Shown: positions 46,701 through 54,907 of the stretch, one piece after another
Numbering within the stretch: the first letter of the stretch is position 1
Layout of the letters: each line of letters begins with the position of its first letter
DNA from: Sweltsa coloradensis
Taxonomy: Eukaryota; Arthropoda; Insecta; Plecoptera; Chloroperlidae
NCBI GenBank assembly: GCA_024449915.1
Contig: JAMZAV010000030.1
Coordinates: 682,001 to 746,000, forward strand
Reading direction: 5' to 3'
DNA: 64,000 bases
The notes under the pieces: model-generated
Told to the model about the DNA's origin: nothing
Databases searched by the model: none
What the model saw: only the letters and a program-made list of their open reading frames with translations
Translations under genes and position numbers: made by a program

Positions 46701-47953
46701 CTAACGTTTATAAAGAATAAATCTATGTTATCCATTATGCATATTCCTAAATTAATTCATTGATTTTGAATTAAAATTTAGTGAAATCACAAAAATGTAC
46801 TAAATTTTGGTCAACTTTGGGAATTTATTCCAAGTGAACATATTTTTTTAACTCAAATTTGCCTAATGGATATCAACGTTTAAATCAATGTGAACGCGCA
46901 GGTTAATTTGGTTTTATTGTAAGATAAACGGTTGGTGGGAATTTCCAGAATTGTAATCCATGTTTTGGATTCCCCATTTTTTCACGTTTTGGACTTATGT
47001 CTCGCAATTGATCTTTATGGCTTATTTTGTGCAACCAATTACTGATATCAATATAAAAGTACTTTATTAACATCCATTCAAAGTTTGGTAATGATATTAC
47101 CAACCGTTCAGCAGAAATCATCAACACCTGTTTGTGCGCATTTAAGTTAAGCCAAGCTCAGCGTACCCTCTTAAAAATACAACACTTTTATTGATTTGAT
47201 AAAAACATTTGTTTCTTTGTATACTATTGGGAGATTATTTTTTTGCATTGTTGACTCATCTATATGGTGAAAAGGCTCTGGTCTTTGTCTGTTCAGTAAC
47301 TTTTTTTTGGGAAGCACATTTCATATGCTTTGACATAGCTTTGTGTTACAAAACTTGTGATTTGGTATCAGCATTTAAGTTTTTTTTTCCTACAATTTCT
47401 AGAAAAATACATTTAGAAAATGGTTTCGGTAGGTAGTACGCTTCTTGATTTTATTAAAGTAAAGAATAGTTACTTCTGTTAAAAAATGTGCTTATGGCAA
47501 GAATTTAGAGAAATTTGTATTTATAAGTAAAATATTACAAAATTGTGAAAATATTTTATTTAAAAAAACATCAATTTGAGATCACAATTGAAGAATTGAT
47601 CATGGGCATATGTTTAGTTAGAGAAATTTATAAAAATAGTTAAATAATTAATTATTCAAGCTCTAATTACTAATTACTTTTACTTCTGCTTCTCTTTTAT
47701 ACCCAGCCATGGTATTGTTAAGTTTAGTTACATCAGCACAATGTAAAATACAAATATTTGTATTTCTATTACCGGTAATTAAAATTCTCTTCCAGGGAAC
47801 ACATTGGAGAACTTGCAGACACGGTTTGCAAGACTGTTGGCCGAGTACTCAAGTCACCAGGCTAAGACGAAACAGAGGCTGTCCAAGGTGGAGACCAAAA
47901 TGGCGGTCGAGGATTCACCAGAAGAGACCAAGCCCACGACGGACGAGAGCTAA
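34708..47953 (+). CDS. CNGA: Cyclic-nucleotide-gated channel, alpha type (10 exons, 613 aa)
   Basis: Cation channel opened by cGMP or cAMP, normally in sensory cell membranes. Coding exons: 34708-34767, 35807-35896, 36676-36801, 38121-38283, 41366-41625, 42054-42234, 42840-43042, 43566-43766, 44464-44863 and 47796-47953. All junction phases agree. Visible parts are S1 (93-115), S2 (about 124-147), S4 ([11 protein letters not shown]), S5, a sequon N272-A-T, the pore TLTTIGETP with Glu295, S6 and C-linker ([16 protein letters not shown]), and a cyclic-nucleotide-binding domain ([20 protein letters not shown] 489-494). A C-terminal coiled coil ([12 protein letters not shown]) ends the protein. 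The pore Glu and NRRTAN mark a CNGA rather than a CNGB subunit. D536 aligns with the Asp that favours cGMP in vertebrate CNGA1. One intron is GC-AG. The first exon is the weakest part. Confidence 0.95.
35640..35776 (+). promoter_or_regulatory. Possible internal promoter of CNGA
   Basis: A CpG-rich patch in an AT-rich intron. It contains two CACGTG E-boxes (35675 and 35692), an ETS-type CCGGAAGTG (35718-35726) and TCTCTCGCG just before an ATG (35777). That ATG is in frame with exon 2, so transcripts starting here would encode a different first ten residues ([10 protein letters not shown]). Confidence 0.45.
35807..35896 (+). CDS. CNGA: CNGA exon 2: basic amino-terminal helix
   Basis: Acceptor CTTTCCAG, 30 codons in phase 0, donor GAGG before GTGAGT. 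Encodes [14 protein letters not shown], a basic amphipathic stretch that continues into VPW in exon 3. Confidence 0.85.
36052..36250 (+). mobile_element. Family-1 SINE in a CNGA intron
   Basis: Diverged copy recognised by GGTGGCTCAAGCGTAAAGCGCGAGACTC, TTCTTCAGTCGTTGATGCGAG and GGATTGAGTCCTCT. The B box is lost. Confidence 0.7.
36360..36660. repeat. TTCAAGTATAGTA minisatellite next to CNGA exon 3
   Basis: Irregular array of TTCAAGT(T)(C)AAGTATAGTATT units of 12-20 bases, ending about 15 bases before the exon 3 acceptor (36675), within the usual branch-point and polypyrimidine zone. Confidence 0.85.
36676..36801 (+). CDS. CNGA: CNGA exon 3: pre-S1 segment
   Basis: Acceptor GAGTGCAG, 42 codons, donor AGA before GTAAGT. 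Ends [15 protein letters not shown], the conserved lead into S1 (vertebrate CNG channels have a WxxxIDP motif here). Confidence 0.93.
36802..38120. other. CNGA intron 3
   Basis: AT-rich and without recognised repeats. A 71-codon reverse frame at 37550 has no features. Confidence 0.6.
38121..38283 (+). CDS. CNGA: CNGA exon 4: S1 and S2
   Basis: Acceptor ATCTTCAG. Reads [20 protein letters not shown] for S1 and [22 protein letters not shown] for S2. Ends in phase 1 before GTAAGT. Confidence 0.96.
38435..38507 (+). pseudogene. tRNA-Val(CAC)-like relic in a CNGA intron
   Basis: TATAGTCTAGGGATTTTAGTG resembles a D arm, CCGACTCACAGTCG an anticodon region and CCGGGTTCGATACCCGG a perfect T arm. The seven bases after the T arm do not pair with the 5' side, so it is not an intact gene. 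Confidence 0.5.
38631..40021. repeat. Interval bounded by inverted GGTGGAGGTGCCGGGT motifs
   Basis: TTTGGTGGAGGTGCCGGGT at 38631 is inverted perfectly at 40003-40021, and a further direct copy is at 39482. This may be a transposon of about 1.4 kb inserted in the CNGA intron, but there is no clear target duplication (at most GT). Confidence 0.5.
40150..40262. repeat. 56-bp tandem duplication
   Basis: ATTACATTTTATTCCAATGG through CGAAATAATAATGATT occurs twice in a row with one substitution. Confidence 0.92.
40651..41233 (+). repeat. GGATGAGC-family repeat, copy 3
   Basis: Nearly complete copy in the CNGA intron, from CCCGCCGCGTTGATGGATGA to TCTTCGCTTCGCTCATCCAAT. It provides the unoccupied version of sites interrupted in the 50-54 kb copy. 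Confidence 0.85.
41281..41365 (+). repeat. 40-bp direct repeat that triplicates the exon 5 splice acceptor
   Basis: Two copies of a 40-bp unit containing TTCTAGGGTACTTGGACCAG (acceptor AG at 41284-41285 and 41324-41325) stand immediately before the true exon 5 start (acceptor AG 41364-41365). Each carries the acceptor plus the first 19 or so coding bases. Use of either upstream acceptor changes the reading frame. Confidence 0.95.
41366..41625 (+). CDS. CNGA: CNGA exon 5: S3 and S4
   Basis: Completes the glycine split with exon 4, then [19 protein letters not shown]3 and the S4 region [20 protein letters not shown] followed by TRTAFPN. Ends at AAG before GTACAT, phase 0. The most 3' of three tandem acceptors keeps the frame. 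Confidence 0.96.
42054..42234 (+). CDS. CNGA: CNGA exon 6: S5 and pore helix
   Basis: Acceptor TTGTTTAG. Reads [20 protein letters not shown] for S5, a turret with sequon NAT, and [13 protein letters not shown] of the pore. Donor splits the selectivity-filter glycine (phase 1). Confidence 0.97.
42450..42660 (+). mobile_element. SINE-like family 2, copy 2
   Basis: Same start (AGGGCGCGTCAACCGTTGGG) and interior (CTCGCCTCTAGCTTCGGGGA, ATACTCCCC) as the related copies. Lies in the CNGA intron before exon 7. Confidence 0.7.
42840..43042 (+). CDS. CNGA: CNGA exon 7: filter glutamate, S6 and C-linker start
   Basis: Begins by completing Gly then Glu-Thr-Pro. The filter glutamate (residue 295) is present. 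S6 reads [20 protein letters not shown]; the C-linker continues with [14 protein letters not shown]. Donor GAG before GTAGGT, phase 0. Confidence 0.97.
43566..43766 (+). CDS. CNGA: CNGA exon 8: C-linker, with a GC donor
   Basis: Acceptor GCGCAG. 67 codons read [20 protein letters not shown] through [18 protein letters not shown] to LVLKLRLQ. The only donor that keeps the conserved join to VFSPGDYIC is CAG before GCAAGT, a non-canonical GC-AG intron. Confidence 0.95.
43945..44410 (+). mobile_element. Two family-1 SINE copies in CNGA intron 8
   Basis: 43945-44100 has GATTCGGGAGGTCCTGGTTCGAATCCC and CCTCAGTCATTAATGCG. 44245-44410 is a shorter copy with GGGAGGTCCCGGGTATGGGATTGAGTCC and TTCCCACGAGAAAAATAAAAT. 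Confidence 0.8.
44464..44863 (+). CDS. CNGA: CNGA exon 9: cyclic-nucleotide-binding domain
   Basis: Acceptor TTTTAG. Encodes residues 429-561: [13 protein letters not shown], a beta-roll with [28 protein letters not shown] and the C-helix with RKDNLLDE. Markedly higher GC than the flanks. Ends VERI plus G (phase 1) before GTGAGT. Confidence 0.97.
44872..45252 (+). mobile_element. SINE-like family 2, copy 3 (interrupted), beside a splice donor
   Basis: GGGGGGCGCTCTAACCGTTAAATGCGCCA starts about nine bases after the exon 9 junction. The family's 3' half (CAGAGCTCGCCTCTAGTTTTGGGGAG) resumes at about 45138 after AT-rich DNA. Confidence 0.6.
45404..45497. repeat. 36-bp tandem repeat, three units
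   Basis: TGGTGGAGGTGCCGGTCCAA plus GATTTATATTCACTCT is repeated with single changes; the third unit is partial. It uses the same GGTGGAGGTGCC motif found elsewhere in the window. Confidence 0.92.
46604..47170. mobile_element. TTAA-flanked MITE in the last CNGA intron
   Basis: TTAA sits directly on both sides. Ends read GAGGGTATGCTGAG and, inverted, CTCAGCGTACCCTC. A TTAA duplication points to piggyBac or Kolobok. No transposase frame. Confidence 0.85.
47796..47953 (+). CDS. CNGA: CNGA exon 10: C-terminal coiled coil and stop
   Basis: Acceptor CTCTTCCAG. Reads [20 protein letters not shown] and KQRLSKVE, matching the leucine-zipper region by which CNGA subunits assemble, then an acidic tail to TAA at 47951-47953. 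Confidence 0.96.
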
Positions 47954-48500
47954 ACATACGCCCTATACTCTAGTATTGCCCAATGTGGGCACGAGGGAGG
48001 GGGGGGGGGAGGCACTCGTTCACCTGGATTTCAAGGACATTTACAAATTTAATTGGCTATTCAAATCAAGATTAATAGATCTAATTCTGAATTCAACTTT
48101 TCACCTTTCCAATCCAAATGCCAAAATCATGTTTTTTTTATTATTTTACATACAATTTAAATATCACATCAGATATTGTTTCTACGTTTTGTCCACTTAT
48201 GCATTTTACTTTTTGCCACTGGCCAATTATTATGCCCAGTTTACATAAAAATTTTCTCAAGATATTACACTTTCATCATTTCGATGCTGTACAGTATCGA
48301 ATTTTTCAATTTTTCTTCCTTGTTGAATGAATGTTGCAAATCTAGGTTGGTTTGTAACCAGAAGAGAATGTATCACAACACGTTCATTACCAATAAATAA
48401 ATCCACATAAAACTCCAGTTTTGTAACCATGTTTTTCAAAATCTATTTTAACACTGAATCAGTTAAAAAGTCTTGAAAATAAAGAACGCCCTGTGGTGAT
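47954..48500 (+). other. CNGA 3' untranslated region with poly(A) signals
   Basis: AATAAA occurs at 48392-48397 and 48478-48483, the first plausible signals after the stop. A G-run lies at about 47999. The open frames here are not coding. Confidence 0.65.
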
Positions 48501-49084
48501 AACTAGGGAACTTACGCCTTACAAACCACTCTACACTCAAAACAAATAGTAATGTTTCAACTTGCCACCCCCCCCCCCCAGAAAAATATCCAGGCGCCCA
48601 ATTATACTACGTCGTTATCAGTGCGCATATGTAAGAAAGTGATTGTGTAAAGACTGCTTTATGTGTCGTGGCTTTTAACAATATACATCGCTGACTTAAT
48701 CGTACTTACATATTTTTAGATAGCAATGACATTATGGCTATATGATATTAGTGTAATGACAAATTGCAATTAATATAGGAATGTTATAATACGTATGCTA
48801 TGGAAAATGGCAAAAATATTTTTGTTATAGATTTCCACTTGAAACTAGAGCGTGTTCCATCCGAAAACTAAGTTTTTTTATTCTCAAAGGAACATATCAA
48901 TATATTTCCCCAATAGATCAATTTTACTGTTGAATGTACCGGTAGCTGTTATTGTATTATATAAATCCCTACAAGAAAGTTTATATTGTGATCTGAATAA
49001 CTATTTTGTATCTAGAAGTTGAAGGGACGGTTTAAAACGTTCATATTATGTATTATTACCCTTCTTTAATCAATGGTCCTGTAA
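48501..49084. other. No gene recognised
   Basis: AT-rich spacer with a C-run at about 48570-48580 followed by CCAGGCGCCC, reminiscent of the end of the hAT family at 60748. Nothing else is visible. Confidence 0.4.
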
Positions 49085-49509
49085 GGCTGGGGCTACACTG
49101 GGCGGTTGCTCCGCATACGGAGGGTCCGCGACGGGTGCTCCGTCGAATGGGCTACAGCTACACATGGTGGTCGCTCCGCGTGGGAATCGAGGAGGCCAGT
49201 GTAAAAACAACATGGAACAACATCGGCCTTGAGCAATATCGCAGACCTGCAACCGCACTGTGTAGTCGCTCTCATTCAACTGAATGTGTTGACCTTGGTC
49301 TGCGGGGACGGGCGCTCCGCATCGAGCTCGACATGCTGCGGGATTTTTTCCCGCATGTGAACCGCCCGCCTCTGTGTAGCTGCTATCATCTAAAACCATC
49401 ATCATCTAAAAAAATCATCTCAAAAAAGAAAGAAAAACCATGTGTCGACCTTTTGCGAACCCGCACCGGTTGCTCCGTCGCGGAGCAACCGCACTGTGTA
49501 GCCCCAGCC
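49085..49509. mobile_element. 425-bp PIF/Harbinger-like MITE
   Basis: TAA flanks both sides. TIRs read GGCTGGGGCTACAC and, inverted, GTGTAGCCCCAGCC, with GCGGTTGCTCCG just inside. GC-rich interior with repeated GCTCCG and GCTACAC motifs. The 154-codon open frame over it is a composition artefact. Confidence 0.85.
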
Positions 49510-49512
49510 TAA

Positions 49513-50360
49513 TAGCATTATAGATTAAATATTTCATAGTTACAGTTCTATATCAGAAACAAACCTAGAAAATAAACATCTTGAACTGGAATAAATATGT
49601 GTAGGAATAATATGCATTATAATATTAGAAATGTAAACAACTTTACATAGTAATTAAAGTTTAAAAAAAACTATCTACATTATTAGGGAGCAAAACTTCT
49701 GTAATGCATCTCTCGTCTCCGCCCGTGGCAGGACGATCATCAAACATGACCCTTTGCGGTTTGGTTGACAATGCTCTTGAACAAAGACGATACTGTCGAT
49801 ACAGAATGTTTTTGGTTACCGGTCGGTCCTAGCTTCACTGCAATTTAGAAAGTTATTTTCCCAGCTCCTCCACAAATGATAATCAAACTTAAGACAATTG
49901 TATAATTGCGGAAAGCTAGGCTACCTATTTATGATATATGTACTCCCAACCAAACCATAGCTTGTTAATTCTGCCATGGATAAAAACTAAGCATGGGGAT
50001 CGACATCGATTAATGATCGATTTGGGAGCTTTATCCGACTTCGATAATTTGGAGAGGATATTAATTTTTTAGCTAGCAGTAAATCCTACAAGTCCAGTAA
50101 AGCCTAGTTTTCATGTCGACGAGTAAAAGGTGCGGTGCGAGCGACCACAATTTAAAATCTCAACTTTGATCATGTGGCCCTCTTGATTGGCCTAGAACCT
50201 ATTTGCTTTGCTTGCCTGCATGAAAAAGATGCTCAAGAGTCAAGTACATAAATTTTCATTTTTTTAATGTTGACTGTTGACATTTCGTGAAACTACATAA
50301 ATGGGACCAAAATTGTTAAAACATTTCATGTATAAAGTTAGGCGTAGACTTTCTGAGTGA
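49513..50360. other. No gene recognised
   Basis: AT-rich spacer without recognised repeats, between the Harbinger-like MITE and the nested repeat complex. Confidence 0.4.
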
Positions 50361-50679
50361 GTATGCATCCCGCCGCGTTGTTGGATGAGCGTAATTGGTG
50401 CATTGAGCTGCCATGTGTTATGCGGATTTTCTGTTGTTCTGTGAAAAAATCAGAACTTTGTTGAAATTTTTTTAAAAATTAAATCAAATTAAATAAAAAA
50501 TTACCTTAAAATTTTTTTATTTTTTATTCGATTGCGCACAAATTTTACACGAATATATTAATTCATAAAATTAAGGTTCTGTGAAAAAATAATTGGATGA
50601 GCGTAGCGAAGATTCCATTTCACTACACTGGAGAAAAAAATCCGGAATGTTTTTTTCCTTTTTTTTGTCTGTTTGTTAA

Positions 50680-52754
50680 AGCATCATTCACAATCAGTTC
50701 TAAGTCGTAAGGCGCAAGGCCTAAGGCGTAATAATTTGTATTGCCGGGTATGTATTTCAATCAGAACGTTCACAACACGTCCCAAGTCGCAAGGCGTATG
50801 GTTTATGTCGTAACGAATTGCCCAAAATCCAATTCTTACGACGGTTTCTTACGACGAGCCAATCACGAACAAGGAAACTCCACAGCTGACTGTACGCGCA
50901 TGCGCAATACACAGGAGCAAAGAAAAATGGTATGGTTGTTGTAAACGCCTAGCATTTCTTACGACTTACGCCTTACACCTTGCGCCTTACGCAGTGGCGT
51001 GGCGAACTACTAAGAGTGATCGGTGCCTACAATATTTTAACTATACCTACCCACCCCCTACTTTCGTGGGCAACAAGGGGGTCTGGGGGCGTGCCCCCAG
51101 TTTAGCCCCGCAGGGAATTTTTTTCAATTTTGATGATCCTAGAATGGATTTGGTGCGTTTTACCAGCAATAATATGATTTTATAGATGTTGATAGCCTAA
51201 TTTTTATGCAATGAAATTTTAATGAAATAATGAAATGGCTGAATTTTTTTTCTGTTGAACTCATAAAACCAACGGTTTATCATTCTTTTTAGTCTTCCAC
51301 AGTTTAGCCCCGCAGGGAATTTTTTCAATTTTGGTCATCCTAGAATGGATTTGGTGTGTTTTACCAGCAATTAATATGATTTTATCGATTTTGATAGCCT
51401 CATTTTTATGAAATGAAATTTTAATGAAATCGCTGAAAATATTATGTTTTATTTAACTCATAAAGCCAACGGTTTGTAATTCTTTTTTGTCTTCCCCAGA
51501 TTAGCCCCGCAGGGAATTTTTTTAATTTTGGAGATCCTAGAATGAATTTAGTGCTTTTTACCGGCAATTTATATGATTTATTAGACGAGTGAGCAAAGCG
51601 AATGAGGATTACTATTCAAGATAAACGGCGCTTATTCTGTAACTCTGTGGGTATGTGTGCTAGCGTTGGGTGTCTAGGGGACTAGACACCCAACGGTGCT
51701 AGTGTGTACTGTAAAAATCAGCCGAATCGCTGAACAGATTGCACTTATGTTTAGATTGTTGAACTCATAAAACCAACGGTGTGTTATTCCTCTTCGCCTC
51801 CTCGTGGCGGCATAGCCAGAATTTGGGGAAAAAATACACATTATGAAAGTAATCAATGAAGAATTTAGTACCTACAAGAGGAATCCGGGGGCCTTCCCAT
51901 TTGAAAAAAAATGTATGTCCTAGATCGTTAGATAATCTGTGCATTTTGGAAATCAATTTGGTTATTTTGTTCGTTTTCTCCGTTTATTGGCAGAGCCATT
52001 ATTAGGGATTTAGGAAAACTACTGAAACGCATAATAATAAAAACTAGGGGCTCCGTGGGCTTGCCGCCGGAAAAATGATTATTGAAGGTAATTTGGTGGT
52101 GGTTTGGTGAAGAGAAAAGATACGATTTTATTCTTTTACGGACAAACTTACTGTCTCGAGTTCATTGAAATCAATGCTCTTTTATCTAGGAATTGTACTG
52201 GAAATACTTCAATTCAAATAGGTCCAAGAATGTTCTTCTTATTGCAATCACGACGTCGATAATCCTGCTTCATAAGACGGTAATTTAAAAATTAAAACAG
52301 AAAACTCGAAAATGTTCTAGACTTCCTCCATGCCACCAGCTGTTATTAAATTTATAAATTCCTCAAATCAATCTATTCAATCAAATTAAATAAGTTATAG
52401 TATAACGAACGTGTATATTCATTTAGCAGAATTGTTGAGTTGCTACCTGTTATTAGTTGAGTTGAGAACTACTGGATGAATATCCATCATGCATGTTGTC
52501 TGCACTTTTACTAAAAAATCATGATTCATGACAAACTTTTACAACAGTCCAGTAAAATTCTAAGGTAAGTACAGAGCTGTAGCCATACAATTCAGTAGGT
52601 TAAAATAAAATATTATGTTTCATTGAAAAGTAATGGATGGGTGGGTCCTTGGGGACCACCCACCCACCCCTTTTGGTATCGGTGCCTGGGCTCCGATTTA
52701 GTATGTTCGCCACGCCACTGGCCTTACGACTTAGAACTGATTGTGAATGATGCT
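50680..52754. mobile_element. Harbinger-like MITE (338 bp) split by a hAT insertion
   Basis: The left arm starting AGCATCATTCACAATCAGTT and continuing CTAAGTCGTAAGGCGCAAGG is the exact complement of the right arm once the inner insertion is ignored, about 40 bp. TAA flanks both ends (50677-50679 and 52755-52757). The undisturbed site (GTTTGTTAACACGATTCC) is seen in neighbouring core units. Confidence 0.9.
50992..52720. mobile_element. 1.73-kb non-autonomous hAT element
   Basis: TIR CAGTGGCGTGGCGAAC at both ends and a perfect 8-bp target duplication GCCTTACG (50984-50991 and 52721-52728). The interior has three units of about 202 bp carrying TTAGCCCCGCAGGGAATTTTT (about 51101, 51303 and 51504) and a short palindrome around GGGTGTCTAGGGGACTAGACACCC near 51670. 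No transposase frame. Confidence 0.93.
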
Positions 52755-53473
52755 TAACACGATTCCGGCTGAACCGATACTCCGATTGCGATGAAATTTT
52801 ATGGAGACCTTCGAAATCTCTGAACTTAGAACTGCACCGTACGAAAAATTGATCAAAAAATTATTTCTCTTGAAAATCGCAATTTTAAATATTTTTCGTT
52901 TTTCTTTTTGTTTGTATTTTTGTGTGTTTGTTAACACGATTCCGGCTAAACCGATACTCCAATTGCGATGAAATTTTCTGGGGACCTTTGAAATCTTTGA
53001 ACTTGGAACTGCCACCTTTTTGAGCGCAATCAAAATATTATTTCTCATGAAAATCGCAATTTTACGATTTTTTTCTTGTTTTTTCTGTTTGTATTTTTGT
53101 GTGTTTGTTAACACGATTCCGGCTAAACCGATACTCCAATTGCGATGAAATTTTCTGGAGACCTTCGAAATCTTTAAACTTAGAACTGCCACGTTTTTGG
53201 GTACAATCGAAGAAATTTTTTCTCATGAATATCGTACTTTCACGATTTTTTTTTACGATTTTTAGTGCGATATTTTCGTGACATTTGGGCCGATTCTGAC
53301 CAATTGGGTGGGGCTACAACGTTCATATTTCACATGGACATTAAGGTAATGGTTATGTATTGCTTTTTGAAAGAAAAAAGTTGAAAGAGTTGGCCAGAAT
53401 CCATAGAACAAAAGGTTTTAATATGAGTTTTATTTTAAGGTTAATAATAACAATTAACAAGTAACAATAAAAC

Positions 53474-53991
53474 TAGGGTTGCCGTTCGATGTGAAATCGT
53501 GATCGATAATCGAGGCATCGAATCGATTTATCATATCAAAATATATCGATACCCATAGACCCAAATCGATTATCATATCAAATTCCAAATTGAGCCTAGG
53601 AAGCAGAAAAACGGAAGAAACATCACGAATTCATAAATTGGGCAGACTGACGCTAGAGAAGTTCACGCCACAACACGTCGAGCCGTACTGAATACATCGC
53701 AATCGGGCCGGGCGATGTTTTCGTATCGCATTGTATCGCGCTGCGAGCGCATGCGCACTGGCGGCGGTGGGCGTGGCCTTATACTTGAGCAGCGATTGGC
53801 TACTCCGACAACCAAACGGCGCGTTGATACGACAGCGCGGCATTTTTTAAACATGGTAAACCCCGAAAACATCGATGTCACTATTTAAATCGATAATCAT
53901 ATCATATCATATCAAAATACTTGAATCGATTATCATATCATATTACTGATATCGATAATCGATCGATATTTCGATTATCGACGCAACCCTA
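53474..53991. mobile_element. hAT-like MITE with TAGGGTTG ends
   Basis: TAGGGTTG at 53474 is inverted as CAACCCTA at 53984-53991. Both subterminal regions are rich in TCGATAATCGAT and ATCATATCATATC. It is inserted in the GGATGAGC copy; alignment with the copy at 40.8 kb shows flanks AATAAAAC and ATAGAAAA both corresponding to one AGTAGAAAC stretch, an aged duplication of about 8 bp. Confidence 0.82.
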
Positions 53992-54624
53992 ATAGAAAAA
54001 TTGACAACAATCACCTACAATGCATTCAAAAAGCACTTGCAAAGGAAAAGTGGACCTACAAAAACTAAAAACTTACAAAAACGCTCATCCATCAATGCGG
54101 CGGGACTAAAGCGTTTTCCTAGTAATAATAATAATCGGATAAAGCATGTAGGTGTTATAAGCCGAAGAAATTAAAAAATTCGTAAAATTGCGATTTTCAT
54201 GAGAAATAATTATTTGATTATGCTCAAATTTCACACGAATATATCAATTCATAAAATTAAGGTTCTGTGAAAAAATCATACAATCGGATAAAGCATGTAG
54301 GGTTATAAGTCGAAGAAATTTAAAAAAAATAAAAATAAATCGTAAAATTGCGATTTTCATGAGAAATAATTTTTCGATTGCGCTCAAAAACGTGGCAGTT
54401 CTTAGTTCAGAGATTTCGAAGGCCTCCATAAAATTTCATCGCAACGGAGTATCGGTTTAGCCGGAATCGTGTTAACAGACAGACAAAAATACAAAAAGAA
54501 AGAAAAAAATAAAAAAAAAATCCCGGATTTTTTTCTCCAGTGTAGTAGAATGGAATCTTCGCTTCGCTCGCTACGCTGATCCAAAAAACTAGTATATTTC
54601 AAACGAAAACAATTAGCGTACGTA

Positions 54625-54907
54625 AAGCGGCTGTCAGACGATCGAGAAAATCGCGCCAGTTGGCTCGCGCGAGTAACTCTCTGGGAGAAGGCCTGCACTC
54701 TCGACGGAGAGATTGTCTTTTAAAAATATCTAGCTTGTTCAACTTCCTAGCGAGTCGAATTAGCGAGAGCCAATCAGAACCCACTACCATAACACTAGAC
54801 CAGTGAACACCAATAGATGGCGTTATCGTTACCTTCATTGTCTGTCAAGTGACAAGGATGGTAATAAACTGGCTCGCGCGATTTTCTCTATCGTCCGACA
54901 GCCGCTT
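54625..54907. mobile_element. 283-bp MITE with TA target duplication
   Basis: TA flanks both ends. TIRs share AAGCGGCTGTC(A/G)GACGAT and AGAAAATCGCGC. The centre is GC-richer than the flanks. Confidence 0.82.

Larger units (their letters stand above)
50591..54125 (-). repeat. GGATGAGC-family repeat, long reverse copy, interrupted twice
   Basis: Runs from TTGGATGAGCGTAGCGAAG to GCTCATCCATCAATGCGGCGGG. It has three tandem core units of about 175 bp (52758-53230), each with AACACGATTCCGGCT(A/G)AACCGATACTCC. Insertions at 50680-52754 and 53474-53991 break it. A second, plus-oriented partial copy abuts it at 54125-54587. The reverse open frame across the cores repeats with the DNA and is not a gene. 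Confidence 0.85.

Noticed and set aside
34708..47953. CNGB (beta) subunit identity
   Set aside because: The pore has Glu in TTIGET and the C-terminus has the CNGA coiled coil; beta subunits have Gly at the filter position and lack this zipper.
49048..49512. 154-codon forward and 111-codon reverse frames
   Set aside because: Both coincide with a GC-rich Harbinger-like MITE with TAA duplications; open frames are expected by composition.
52731..53192. 153-codon reverse frame with three similar protein repeats (SKVSRKFHRNWSIGLAG)
   Set aside because: The protein repeat follows the 175-bp DNA core of an interspersed element, lies on the edge of nested insertions and has no family resemblance.
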